A stretch of 49,386 nt of DNA from positions 1 through 49,386 of the forward strand of contig CAITMU010000011.1 of NCBI GenBank assembly GCA_903893565.1, written 5' to 3'. The notes beneath the pieces were generated by a model. It was not told the DNA's origin and ran no database searches. It saw nothing but the letters and a program-made list of their open reading frames with translations. Below are positions 27,933 through 36,858 of the stretch, piece by piece. Source of the DNA: an uncultured beta proteobacterium. GTDB lineage: Bacteria > Pseudomonadota > Gammaproteobacteria > Burkholderiales > SG8-41. The position numbers were made by a program, and so were the translations under genes. Each line of letters starts with the position of its first letter. The first letter of the stretch is position 1.

Positions 27933-28325
27933 ATGGATAGCGTGAACCACCCAAGCTTACCCCCTGGGGTAGAACTAATGCACCTGTCTGAGATGAAATG
28001 GGAATCCTCCAAATCAGGACGCATGCAAAGCTATCTTGTAGGCCACCCTAGTCAACCGGGCCTTTATATCTGTGCTGTGAAATGGCCTGCTCATAGCAAA
28101 GCGCTAGCACACAAGCACCCCGATGCACGTTACGGTATGGTCCTAGAGGGCGTTCACTATATTGGCTACGGCGAAAAATATGATGAATCAAAATTAAATC
28201 GCCACCCCGCTGGCACTTGGTTTACCGAGCCCGCTGAACAAGGCCACTTCGGTCTGACCAAAGATGAAGGCACGGTATTATTATTCTATGGCATGGGCCC
28301 GAGCGCCTTTGACACTCTGGAATAA
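27933..28325 (+). CDS. Cupin-domain protein
   Basis: A 130-residue single cupin barrel. The metal-binding motif 1 resembles HSKALAHKHPDARYGMVLEG and motif 2 PAGTWFTEPAEQGHFG. It may be an isomerase, dioxygenase or binding protein; the sequence does not decide. AAGAGGA lies 7 nt before the ATG. It is probably co-transcribed with the Bug receptor. Confidence 0.8.
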   Translation: MDSVNHPSLPPGVELMHLSEMKWESSKSGRMQSYLVGHPSQPGLYICAVKWPAHSKALAHKHPDARYGMVLEGVHYIGYGEKYDESKLNRHPAGTWFTEPAEQGHFGLTKDEGTVLLFYGMGPSAFDTLE

Positions 28326-28517
28326 GGTTTATTAAAATAAAATACGGTCCCCACCATTTGGTCAATCCGGCTATTGGGTGGTCAATAGCGCTAAATAAAA
28401 CGTATTATTTGCGTTAAAAAGCCAACCCGGCCCCTATCAATTATTTCACTCTAAGACCCTGTAGGCCTATCCTGCCCACAGGGAAATACCGCCTCATTTT
28501 TAACGAAGTTTTTTTAT

Positions 28518-29537
28518 TTATACAGTAGCCACCGGTGTGACAGGTGAGCCTGCTGCCCCCGGCATACGCAGTGGCGGGGCGGTTAACAAGAAGCTGGTGC
28601 GTTGATTTTGCCTTAACCAATGGGCCAATTCGCTCAGGTACCATAACTCACCCAGATGAATACCTAACTTCACCAAACAATGCTCATGCAAAGGCAAAGC
28701 CGGGCCCCTATGAGGCATTCGTGGATCGGGGCCTAGCGTTGAAGATCGCTCAACCGCTAAATTATCTGCGGCCAAGGCCACCAAGCCACTGTCAGCAATC
28801 CACTCAAGCAAGCGTTTGTCATAACCATCGAGCACCGTACACGCAGTTTTGATCGATGCGTCTAATTTGCCATCCGCCTGCTTGATCAACTCTCCCATCC
28901 CGGTATGCAGACAGACAATATCTCCGGGCTTAACCGTTACTTGGTCAGCCTTCATCACTTTTTCCAGCATCTCATAGGTCACACCAATGCGTTCTTCGCC
29001 ATAGTAATGCCTCAAATCAATCATCACCGCACGACCCTGAACACCGGTTTGTGCCATTTCTGCCACCGACACAGCACGAGCGCCTAAAGCACCATAAAGT
29101 CCCTGACCCTTTTCATCCACTAAGGACCAACCATTATAGGAAACCTTCTCCTCAACGCCATCGCCATTGGCATCAAAACGTGTCCCCTTGTGAGCAAAGC
29201 CATCCCAATGCGTGGAATACTGCATGTAGAGCATAATAGCTTCATCAGAGCCTACATCGTTGTAGCGGGGATCCACCGTGTCGTTGCCCAAGTTAAAGTA
29301 CACTTCCTTGCCCCGGTTAACGGGATGAAAAACCGGCGTGAAACGATTGCCATTTAAATGATTCCCCCCCGGTCGATCTAATGGATGCGACAAAGTGAAG
29401 ACCTGTCCGGTTTTCACTTCCTTTAAAGCCGCCAAGCGTCTTTCTGCTGTAATGAGATTCATTCGCCCTCTTTGATCATCCTCTCCGAACTCACCCCAGT
29501 TAGAACCTTCAGGCCGATTTTTCCAACGCTTATTCAT
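28518..29537 (-). CDS. Cyclase-family protein (kynurenine formamidase-like metal hydrolase)
   Basis: 339 residues from ATG 29537 (MNKRWKNRPEG), which has AAAGGA 7 nt upstream; the frame reaches back to 29609. The metal motif is STHWDGFAHKG, the HxDxxxH of PF04199. PGDIVCLHTGMGEL and ALAADNLAVE, then PLHEHCLVKLGIHLGELWYL with further His residues, match the long form of this family found in catabolic clusters. It probably hydrolyses an amide or a cyclic ester. It converges on the cupin gene with a 192-bp gap in which I see nothing else. Confidence 0.87.
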   Translation of the reverse strand: MNKRWKNRPEGSNWGEFGEDDQRGRMNLITAERRLAALKEVKTGQVFTLSHPLDRPGGNHLNGNRFTPVFHPVNRGKEVYFNLGNDTVDPRYNDVGSDEAIMLYMQYSTHWDGFAHKGTRFDANGDGVEEKVSYNGWSLVDEKGQGLYGALGARAVSVAEMAQTGVQGRAVMIDLRHYYGEERIGVTYEMLEKVMKADQVTVKPGDIVCLHTGMGELIKQADGKLDASIKTACTVLDGYDKRLLEWIADSGLVALAADNLAVERSSTLGPDPRMPHRGPALPLHEHCLVKLGIHLGELWYLSELAHWLRQNQRTSFLLTAPPLRMPGAAGSPVTPVATV

Positions 29538-29801
29538 AAAACAATCCTTTAAAAAATTAATTTTACTATTCAAAATACCGATCGACAGTGCTTGCCACGC
29601 CTGCAACATGGGATAAAAATAGCCTCTCAGTTGAACGCTTAATTTGTCCTACTTCGATCATGGCACGAGCTCAGAAAGATGACAACCAGAACAATCAATC
29701 AATCCGTCTTAGAACAAGGGATTACTCCGATTTTTAATCTATAATCTTACGATTGGTGCTTGTTTAGACCCATTGCATTCAAACAAAACTAAAGGTGTTT
29801 T

Positions 29802-30092
29802 ATGGCCAAGGCCTATTGGATCGCTTTTTACAAATCAATCAAAAATCCCGAGCAATTTGCCGCTTATGCAAAATTAGCACCTGCCGCCATTCATGCGGCA
29901 GGAGGGAAATTTCTAGCGCGCGGCAATCCATCCCAAATCTACGAATTAGGTCTTCCCCAACGCGTAGTCATGATTGAGTTTGATAGCATCGAAAAAGCCA
30001 CTGCGGCTCACGATAGCCCGGGTTATCAAGCTGCGCTGGCCGCCTTAGGCAATGCGGTAGAACGGGATTTACGTATCGTCGAGGGCCTCTAA
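29802..30092 (+). CDS. DUF1330-family protein
   Basis: A 96-residue ferredoxin-like (dimeric alpha/beta barrel) protein: AKAYWIAFYKSIKNPEQFAA, HAAGGKFLARG, RVVMIEFDSIEKATAAHDSP and GYQAALAAL are the family pattern. Function unknown. It may act as a small isomerase or monooxygenase-like enzyme. It starts the plus-strand run that includes the dioxygenase gene. Confidence 0.87.
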   Translation: MAKAYWIAFYKSIKNPEQFAAYAKLAPAAIHAAGGKFLARGNPSQIYELGLPQRVVMIEFDSIEKATAAHDSPGYQAALAALGNAVERDLRIVEGL

Positions 30093-30187
30093 ATAACAAT
30101 ACAACCGTCTGTCTTCTTTAGTTTAAGAGTTCTAACAATAAATAGATTTTCATTGATCCATTTTCATATTGGGGGGGAATAAAAATC

Positions 30188-31036
30188 ATGCAGATGCGAA
30201 TCACAAAATTAAAAGAACACATTGGGGCTGAGGTTCATGGCGTTGATTTAACACAGCCTATTGATCCGATAACGCAAAAAAAACTCTATGATGCCTTAGT
30301 CGACCATGTTGTATTGGTGATTCGTGATCAAAAATTTTCACCTCAACAATACCAAGATGCAGCCGAGCTCTTCGGGGAATTAATGGAGGATCAAAATCGA
30401 AGGTATTTAGTGGATGGATTGCCTCTGATTAGCGTGCTGTCCAACCGCCATAAAGATAGCTTGGGTAAGCCGGCTAAAATCAATACCAATGCCTCCTGGC
30501 ATACCGACCACACGAATCAAGATTGTCCCCCTAAATTCACCATGCTCTATCCCGTTTCTTTACCGGATCGAGGGGGGGCAACCTCGGTTTGCAATATGAG
30601 GGCAGCCTTTGAGGCACTGCCTGTTGAATGGAAGGAAAAACTCAGTGTAATGCAAACAGAAAATAGCCTGATTAGTAGCGCGCGATTTAAAGTGGCTAAT
30701 CCCGATGTGCTAGCAGCCCAAATGAATTTACAAAAACCCCTTAAAGTGCAACCTCTTATTCGCACTCATCCCGAACGGGGTACGAAATCGATCTGGTTTC
30801 ACAAAAATAAAACAGAAAGAATCATTGGAATGGGACCTGAGGAGAGCCAGGAATTTTTGGAGAAATTACTGGAAATAGCGATAAAACCAGAATTTTTATA
30901 TGCCCATGAATATCGATTAAATGATATGTTTATCATTGATAATCGTTCATCAATGCATAAAGCTGGCTTTGATTATGATCAAAACCAGCATCGTATGCTC
31001 TACAGAATTTTAGTGCGTGGGGATCGTCCTTTCTAA
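30188..31036 (+). CDS. TauD/TfdA-family Fe(II)/2-oxoglutarate dioxygenase
   Basis: 282 residues. The N-terminal signature is HIGAEVHGVDLTQPID. The iron ligands are His105 and Asp107 (ASWHTDHTN) and the distal His257 (NRSSMHKAGFDYD). The 2-oxoglutarate-binding arginine is near the end (HRMLYRILVRGDRP), and FTMLYPVSLPDRGGATSVCN is typical. It hydroxylates an unactivated C-H next to a leaving group such as sulfonate, ether or carboxylate; the substrate is unknown. A run of GGGGGGGAA precedes the ATG. The next gene follows after 28 bp. Confidence 0.9.
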   Translation: MQMRITKLKEHIGAEVHGVDLTQPIDPITQKKLYDALVDHVVLVIRDQKFSPQQYQDAAELFGELMEDQNRRYLVDGLPLISVLSNRHKDSLGKPAKINTNASWHTDHTNQDCPPKFTMLYPVSLPDRGGATSVCNMRAAFEALPVEWKEKLSVMQTENSLISSARFKVANPDVLAAQMNLQKPLKVQPLIRTHPERGTKSIWFHKNKTERIIGMGPEESQEFLEKLLEIAIKPEFLYAHEYRLNDMFIIDNRSSMHKAGFDYDQNQHRMLYRILVRGDRPF

Positions 31037-31064
31037 TCGCTTATTAACAATCTAGGAGTGCCCT

Positions 31065-31745
31065 GTGGTTGATATTGATACATTTAGTTACATGGGATTT
31101 GTACGGTTTGATCTAAAAAACAAGGAATTTGATCAAAAATTTAATCAGCATTTTAATGACCATATTCAAGAACTGTCTAACAAACCCGGATACTCCACCG
31201 CATGGCGTACGAGTGAACTACGGGGGGCAGATAACGCAGGCGTCATGGAGCAAGAGTACCAGCAAATCTATGCGATTAAAGATCCTGGTCTGTTTAAATC
31301 CTTTCCTCAAAACCCCCCTCCTCCCGTTTTGGAATCAGAACCGTGGCGACGGGATATCGACAATTGGGGACGTGTTTTTTATAAAGTTTTATCTTTAACG
31401 CAACATGACGATCGCAATGGTCGGTGTTGGGCACGCATTGAAATGGATTTTCAGGAAGAAGGAAAAGCATTATCAGATATACAAAATGAAGTGCTTGATT
31501 ATGTAAAAATTTTGGTACGCACCCTACCGGGGGTTCACCGCGTCTGGCAATTACAGCACGTCTCCCATTCTGCACAAATTGGCTCAGATCCTATGGGCAG
31601 TCATATGCTTTTATATGAATTGGATGCGCCTGAAAATCTTTTTGACCCTAGCCTGGGCGAAGAAAGAATCCCCTACCCTCAACGACATTCCATTATCGGT
31701 CGACATTTTTCTCGTCTTCTGGCCAAAACCCATCCCATCCGATAA
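31065..31745 (+). CDS. Uncharacterised protein with two likely dimeric alpha/beta-barrel halves
   Basis: 226 residues starting at GTG (MVDIDTFSYMGFVRFD), with AGGAG 6 nt upstream. I do not recognise a family with certainty. Residues about 8-75 (FNDHIQELSNKPGYSTAWRT, then QQIYAIKDPGLF) and about 105-195 (YKVLSLTQHDDRNGRCWARI, PGVHRVWQLQHV, SHMLLYELDAPENLF) each look like an EthD/DABB-type ferredoxin-like fold. No signal peptide. The 28-bp gap to the dioxygenase gene suggests a shared operon and perhaps a shared pathway. Confidence 0.8.
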   Translation: MVDIDTFSYMGFVRFDLKNKEFDQKFNQHFNDHIQELSNKPGYSTAWRTSELRGADNAGVMEQEYQQIYAIKDPGLFKSFPQNPPPPVLESEPWRRDIDNWGRVFYKVLSLTQHDDRNGRCWARIEMDFQEEGKALSDIQNEVLDYVKILVRTLPGVHRVWQLQHVSHSAQIGSDPMGSHMLLYELDAPENLFDPSLGEERIPYPQRHSIIGRHFSRLLAKTHPIR

Positions 31746-31915
31746 TTGAGTATCCACCTTTCCTTAAAAACCGCTTTGCACAGAATAAAGGGGGGGGGTA
31801 TGAGACAATGCTCCCCTGCCCTTCAGGTTGATTTCGAGACTCACTGGCCCCTACCCTGCCTGCTTTCGCAAATGCGTAGGGTTTTCTTATTTAACCTTAT
31901 TGAAAAGTCACCCCC

Positions 31916-32962
31916 TTGTCCCCTCTTAGAGCGTGCTGCCCCGTTGGGCACTCATGGATTGGCAGATGCGCCGTAGCGTTTTTTAGTGGCCTATGTTTCT
32001 TTTCCACCCCTACCAGCTTCGCGCAAACCTCTGTCACAAACCCCAGCGCTTTACCTTATTCTGGATATCCGACTAAACCCATTCATTTGGTCGTACCTTT
32101 CGCCCCGGGGGGGAGCACTGATTTAATTGCTCGCCTAATGGGGCAGGCATTAGAAAAGTCATGGCATCAAAGTGTTATTGTCGACAATCGTCCTGGAGCC
32201 AGTGGTAACGTCGGTGTTGATTTTGTTGCCAAATCGGCTCCCGATGGCTATACCCTCATCTTTGGACATGTCGGAACGTTTGGATTTGGTCCGGCACTCT
32301 GGAAACAGTTGCCTTACGATCCGATCAAAGATTTTGTGGCTATTCATGAATTTGCCATGGTACCTAATCTCTTGGTGATCAACCCCCATTTGCCCGCGTT
32401 TTCAGTCAAAGATTTGATTCATTTAGCGCGATCTCAACCAGGTCAAATGAACTATGCTTCTTCAGGCCCTGGCAGTGCGTCTCATTTGGCTGTTGAAAAT
32501 TTCAAACTCTTAAGCCATACCCAAATCACTAATATTGCCTACCGTGGTACTGGTCCTATGATGACCGATCTGATTGCAGGGTTGACCTCATTAACTATCA
32601 CTGGGGTTCCGCCTCTGTATCCCTTTGTGCAGTCGGGAAAGTTACGTGCACTAGCCGTAGGGAGTTTAAAGCGTATCGCATTAATGCCACAAACGCCGAC
32701 GATCAATGAATCGGGACTGGCTGGCTACGAATCGACCACTTGGTTCGGCCCTCTTGCACCTGCAAAAACCCCACAAGAGATCGTCACAAAAATGAATACA
32801 CAGTTAAATCAAATTCTGACACAAGAGGTGTTAAAAAAACGCTTCGCTAGTGAAGGGGTCGAAGCCGTAGGAGGTTCGGCGCTCGCCTTTGAGCGCCACA
32901 TCAAATTGGAAATATCTCGTTGGGCCAAAGTCGTTAATGAGGCTAAAATCACCATTGAATAA
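31916..32962 (+). CDS. Bug/TctC-family tripartite tricarboxylate receptor (copy 2), start uncertain
   Basis: 348 residues if begun at TTG 31916. Bug marks: YPTKPIHLVVPFAPGGSTDL, VIVDNRPGASGNVGVDFVAK, APDGYTLIFGHVG, QMNYASSGPGSASHLAVENF and SGKLRALAVGS. The start is odd. An in-frame TGA lies just upstream, there is no in-frame ATG before the signal peptide and no ribosome binding site. ATG 31966 (MRRSVF) is out of frame and would join if the T6 run at 31979-31984 were one T shorter, giving a compact signal peptide. Either the TTG form (signal h-region CAVAFFSGLCFFSTPTSFA) or a one-base frameshift is possible. Confidence 0.88.
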   Translation: MSPLRACCPVGHSWIGRCAVAFFSGLCFFSTPTSFAQTSVTNPSALPYSGYPTKPIHLVVPFAPGGSTDLIARLMGQALEKSWHQSVIVDNRPGASGNVGVDFVAKSAPDGYTLIFGHVGTFGFGPALWKQLPYDPIKDFVAIHEFAMVPNLLVINPHLPAFSVKDLIHLARSQPGQMNYASSGPGSASHLAVENFKLLSHTQITNIAYRGTGPMMTDLIAGLTSLTITGVPPLYPFVQSGKLRALAVGSLKRIALMPQTPTINESGLAGYESTTWFGPLAPAKTPQEIVTKMNTQLNQILTQEVLKKRFASEGVEAVGGSALAFERHIKLEISRWAKVVNEAKITIE

Positions 32963-33006
32963 ACGCACCCCAGTCAAAAAACTACTTTTCTCACTAATAA
33001 GAGGCT

Positions 33007-34296
33007 ATGACTATGGATCGCAGAACTTTCAATTCGGCATTAACCGGACTGGCTAGTTCATCCCTCATGGGTTGTACAACACTCGGTTCCTTAATTGCAA
33101 CCGCCTCTAAGCCCCAAAAAACTATTCTCTATCAAAGCGTCGGTGCTCGTTTAACCCCTTATGATGTTGACGTGGAGACGGGCACACTGTCGGCAAAAGC
33201 TCCCCTCTTTATGCCTTCGAATGTGCAATATGTATGGCCACACCCCTTAAAGCCCTACTTATACGTATCAACCAGTGACGCGGTAGCGGGCATTGCCGGC
33301 ACACCGGGAAAAGTGCATCGACTGTGTGCCGTCAAAGTCGACGGTGAAGGCAATTTATCCATGCATGGCCCAGTTAAGGATCTCCCCAGCCGCCCTATCC
33401 ACAATAGCGTCGATGCGACTGGGCGATTTGTATTCACTGCGTTCAATAATCCCTCCGCCATACGAGTTCATGCGATTGACTTGGACGGGCGTTTACAAGA
33501 GCCTATTGAGCAAATGCCCCTCGATCCCGGAGTCTATGCTCATCAGGTTCGTAGCACTCCCTCCAACCGCGCTGTCATATTGATTACCCGAGGCAATAAA
33601 GCAGAAAAAGACAAAGCTGAAGATCCTGGGGCTTTAAAAATCTTTAATTTTAAATCGGGCTTACTTTCCCCTCTAACTAACCTACAAGTGGGGGGCAAAG
33701 GCGGGCATGGCTATGGTCCTCGACATCTTGATTTTCATCCGACAAAGCCCTGGGTTTATGTTTCGGTCGAATCGCAAAATCAATTACACATGCACACCTT
33801 TGATGGGGAGAGCCTCAGTAAAGAACCCTTATTCATTAAAAGTAGCGTATCAAAGCCCTATGAAGAAAGCTTTCCACAAATCGTTGGCCCCATACACATC
33901 CATCCGAAGGGGCAAACGGTCTACCTGGCCAACCGAGCCAGTGCGACTACGATAGAACAAGGTAAGTCAGTATTTCGGGGTGGGGAAAATAATATAGCCG
34001 TCTTTTCGATCCATCCAACAACTGGCGAACCCAAACTGATTCAACATATCGATACCCAAAGCTTTCACGTACGCACCTTTAGTATTGATCCTAGTGGTCG
34101 ACTTCTGATTGCAGCCAGCATCTCCGACATGTGGGTTAAAGATAAAGATCAAATACGCCATACCCCTGCCGCTCTCAGCGTATTTCGAATCAGCGCAGAG
34201 GGTCGCTTAAGCTTTCTCCGCAAATACGATGTCCCTCTAGAAGGTGGGTTACAATGGTGGATTGGCCTGTTAAATATGCCCTTAGGGGGCCTCTAA
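33007..34296 (+). CDS. Lactonase-like beta-propeller protein, probable Tat-exported lipoprotein
   Basis: 429 residues. The N-terminus MDRRTFNSALTGLASSSLMG followed by Cys combines a twin-arginine motif (RRTFN) with a lipobox (LMGC). The rest shows repeated propeller blades of the 6-phosphogluconolactonase/YncE type: PYDVDVETGTLSAK, FMPSNVQYVWPHPLKPYLYV, HNSVDATGRFVFTAFNN, GYGPRHLDFHPTKPWVYVSV, GPIHIHPKGQTVYLANR and RTFSIDPSGRLLIAAS. It may open sugar-acid or other lactones in the periplasm. The substrate and exact activity are not readable. It lies between two Bug receptor genes. AAGAGG precedes the ATG. Confidence 0.84.
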   Translation: MTMDRRTFNSALTGLASSSLMGCTTLGSLIATASKPQKTILYQSVGARLTPYDVDVETGTLSAKAPLFMPSNVQYVWPHPLKPYLYVSTSDAVAGIAGTPGKVHRLCAVKVDGEGNLSMHGPVKDLPSRPIHNSVDATGRFVFTAFNNPSAIRVHAIDLDGRLQEPIEQMPLDPGVYAHQVRSTPSNRAVILITRGNKAEKDKAEDPGALKIFNFKSGLLSPLTNLQVGGKGGHGYGPRHLDFHPTKPWVYVSVESQNQLHMHTFDGESLSKEPLFIKSSVSKPYEESFPQIVGPIHIHPKGQTVYLANRASATTIEQGKSVFRGGENNIAVFSIHPTTGEPKLIQHIDTQSFHVRTFSIDPSGRLLIAASISDMWVKDKDQIRHTPAALSVFRISAEGRLSFLRKYDVPLEGGLQWWIGLLNMPLGGL

Positions 34297-34398
34297 TCGA
34301 TGGGGCTTTCCTTACTCGATGCGTGCCCATTGCTTGGTCAGTCCTATTGGTCAATGGGCACTTTACCTTAAACGTGCTACACACTCACCCGTACAGCC

Positions 34399-35388
34399 AT
34401 GAGATTTTATTTTCTTTATCCATCCCCTCAAATATATCGTGCGCTATTTTTGTCCGTGTCGCTGTTTAGCTGTTATGTGAATGCTCAATCCTCCTTTGAT
34501 CACTACCCATCCAAACCAGTACGTTTCATTTCTCCTTTTTCTGCAGGGGGCGGTACCGATGCTGTAGGACGTATCATTGCCACCAAGTTAAGCGAGATCA
34601 TGGGCAACCCCTTTGTCGTCGATAACCGTGGTGGTGCCGATGGCACCATCGGTACGGATATTGCCGCAAAAGCATCCCCCGATGGTTACACCCTATTAGT
34701 GGCCAATATGGGTACTTTTTGTATGACCCCCAATCTACGTAAAACTGCCTACAACCCGCTCACTGATTTCGCCCCGATTACCCAAACAACCGCCTCATCG
34801 ACCGCTTTGGTCGTTCACCCCAATTTGCCTATTCATAGCCTAAAAGAATTGGTGGCAATGGCCAAGGCACGACCAGGACAACTTAATTTTGGTGCAGGCT
34901 CCAACGCCACCGCTTTACCTATGGAGATGTTAAAAATCGTAGCGGGCATTCAATTAAACCAAATCTCGTACAAAGGGACAGGGCCATCGGTCATCGGTCT
35001 TTTAAGTGGCGAAGTCCAAGTGATGTTTGGTGGCGCTATCGCCACAGTGCCGCATGTCAAAAGTGGCCGCTTACGCGCTATTGCCGTCGCGGGAGACCGT
35101 CGTGCTAGGGCAATGCCTGATGTGCCGACCATAGCGGAACAAGGCTTTCCAGGCTACGAAGCTAATAGCTGGAATGGAATCGTCGCACCAGCCTCTACCC
35201 CCATGCCGATTATCAGAAAGCTCAATCTTTCCATTGTGAAAGTGCTAAAACTCGAAGACGTCCGCTCACACATGATTGCCGATGGCGCAGAGCCCGAACA
35301 TAACAGCCCTGAGCAATTCAATACCCTTTTACGCAATTGCCACACGAAATGGGGCAAAGTGATCAAATCCGCAGGTCTTAGAGATTAA
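34399..35388 (+). CDS. Bug/TctC-family tripartite tricarboxylate receptor (copy 3)
   Basis: 329 residues; signal peptide 1-24 (ending YVNAQ). Marks: YPSKPVRFISPFSAGGGTDA, FVVDNRGGADGTIGTDIAAK, SPDGYTLLVANMG, QLNFGAGSNATALPMEM, ISYKGTGPSVIGLLSGEVQV and GRLRAIAVAGD. It follows the lactonase-like gene by about 100 bp on the same strand and ends before a bidirectional terminator. Confidence 0.93.
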   Translation: MRFYFLYPSPQIYRALFLSVSLFSCYVNAQSSFDHYPSKPVRFISPFSAGGGTDAVGRIIATKLSEIMGNPFVVDNRGGADGTIGTDIAAKASPDGYTLLVANMGTFCMTPNLRKTAYNPLTDFAPITQTTASSTALVVHPNLPIHSLKELVAMAKARPGQLNFGAGSNATALPMEMLKIVAGIQLNQISYKGTGPSVIGLLSGEVQVMFGGAIATVPHVKSGRLRAIAVAGDRRARAMPDVPTIAEQGFPGYEANSWNGIVAPASTPMPIIRKLNLSIVKVLKLEDVRSHMIADGAEPEHNSPEQFNTLLRNCHTKWGKVIKSAGLRD

Positions 35389-35451
35389 AACTAACCCGGT
35401 TTTTCTCCTTCTTTTTCCCGTTTGACCGTTACCCAGAAAACAGAAAATAAG

Positions 35452-35474
35452 AAAGGGGGTCATCAGCCCCCTTT
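35452..35474. terminator. Bidirectional terminator between the convergent Bug and ketopantoate-reductase-like genes
   Basis: An 8-bp stem (AAAGGGGG/CCCCCTTT) with a short loop, T-rich on both sides (TTTTCTT on plus; TTTC and TTATTTT on minus). It sits in the 119-bp gap between the two stop codons. Confidence 0.78.
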
Positions 35475-35507
35475 TCTTAAAACTTCAATCATTCAAAAAA
35501 ATTTTTT

Positions 35508-36578
35508 CTAGGCTGATTTCTGCCGATTTTTCTCAAGCCAACCATCGACTAGCGCTACCGTCTCATCGACCACATCCAATTGCATCCCTTTAGACTTGGC
35601 AATGATTTGTACTAATCGATCCACACGCTCAATATTCTGAGCACCTGCCGCTAAGGCCCGAGCGGCCGAGGAGGGGCTGGCCAAAGACAAAGCGGCATTG
35701 GCGTATTTTTCAAAAGGAACTAAATCCTTTTCATCAGCGCCCAATTTTACACACAAGCTTACAACCCACTGGTAAACCGCACGAGTGGCTGCAAGATCAG
35801 CATGAACCGCTTCTTTAATCGGACGCATCTCATCTTTTTGCACACAACGATAATTGCCCGCCAACAACATACTCCACTTAGCCAAAGGCACGAAAACGGA
35901 ATCATGAACCTTTAATTTCACTGGCAATTCAATTTTTTCTCCCTTCACTTCAAACCGAGAGGCTTCTACGTCACGCACCAAATCGCGCAAAATAGCGGTG
36001 TGGGCAGGGTTGGCAAAACTGGCTGATTTAAAATTGGTAGGCAAACGCACCTGCAACACATTGACTTTATCCTCGGGGGGACGGAAAGCCTGTGGGTCAG
36101 GACTACACAATGTCATATAGTTTGGATCAAAGCTATCCCATACCGTTGCATCGGCATAACAAGGACGGATCGCTTGGTGATCAATAGAGGCGATACGCTT
36201 TAAATAGGGTAGAGGGGGCATATTCATAATCGACATACAAGGTTTTTTCGAATGCGCCACTTTTTCTAATAACTCTCGTACTCCCGGGGAACGATATTGT
36301 GGCTCTTGCATAGCGAGCACCACTAAATCGTAGTTCGACGGATCAAAGGCGGTCGTGCCACCAGCACCCATATGCCCAGTCAGTTTTTTGGAGTTAACCT
36401 CCACCAAACCTTCTCGCCCCTTAACCGGCACCCGAATCACTGCACCCTCTGAATTAATAAGATCGGCTTCTGCCGGCAAACACACCAAATCAACGTTATG
36501 CCCGGCCAAAGCCAGTTTCGTCCCGAGCAATGAGCCATAGGAGGCCCCCATAATTAACACTTTATACTGATTACCCAT
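35508..36578 (-). CDS. Ketopantoate-reductase-like (PanE/ApbA family) dehydrogenase
   Basis: 356 residues. The N-terminal Rossmann motif is YKVLIMGASYGSLLGTKLAL (a GxxxGSxxG form), with the next strand NVDLVCLP and the LVVLAMQEPQYRSPG segment. The C-terminal helical domain carries WSMLLAGNYRCV, in the place of the substrate-binding region of PanE. It is longer than PanE (about 300) and sits in a catabolic cluster, so it more likely oxidises or reduces another 2-keto/2-hydroxy acid, or resembles octopine-type dehydrogenases. Last gene of the minus-strand run. Confidence 0.78.
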   Translation of the reverse strand: MGNQYKVLIMGASYGSLLGTKLALAGHNVDLVCLPAEADLINSEGAVIRVPVKGREGLVEVNSKKLTGHMGAGGTTAFDPSNYDLVVLAMQEPQYRSPGVRELLEKVAHSKKPCMSIMNMPPLPYLKRIASIDHQAIRPCYADATVWDSFDPNYMTLCSPDPQAFRPPEDKVNVLQVRLPTNFKSASFANPAHTAILRDLVRDVEASRFEVKGEKIELPVKLKVHDSVFVPLAKWSMLLAGNYRCVQKDEMRPIKEAVHADLAATRAVYQWVVSLCVKLGADEKDLVPFEKYANAALSLASPSSAARALAAGAQNIERVDRLVQIIAKSKGMQLDVVDETVALVDGWLEKNRQKSA

Positions 36579-36647
36579 TTGCCACCTCTTTCATGTTGTC
36601 CCATGGAAATGATTCGAACGCGTGATCTTGTTTTGTAACCCACATAC

Positions 36648-36858
36648 TCAAACTTTGTATTCAACTATCGCACTAAACACCCGTTGTATAGCGGGTATTG
36701 CCTTCACGCTCCTCGACATCGGATCGCTCCAACACCACCACCACTCGAGCACCACCTTGCTGGGCGGCCACTGCGGCGGCGAGGCCCGCCACCCCACGAC
36801 AAACCCCCACCACATCAGCGGATAACTTGCTTTGATGGACAATCGACAAGGGGATCAC
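36648..36858 (-). pseudogene. Remnant of an FAD-dependent fumarate reductase/tricarballylate dehydrogenase-type flavoprotein (N-terminus only)
   Basis: The frame on the minus strand from 36858 to 36673 reads LSADVVGVCRGVAGLAAAVA, then AQQGGARVVVVLERSDVEER and GNTRYTTGV before a stop. This is recognisable as the N-terminal FAD-binding segment of TcuA-type enzymes (normally VVVGGGxAGLxAA to LERxxxxxRGGNTRYT). The dinucleotide glycine motif is spoiled (GVCRGVAG). The frame breaks after TTGV; a one-base shift continues FSAIVEYK to 36648. The remaining ~400 residues are missing. It starts right at the coxS-like stop codon, where a co-transcribed flavoprotein would once have followed. Confidence 0.7.
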
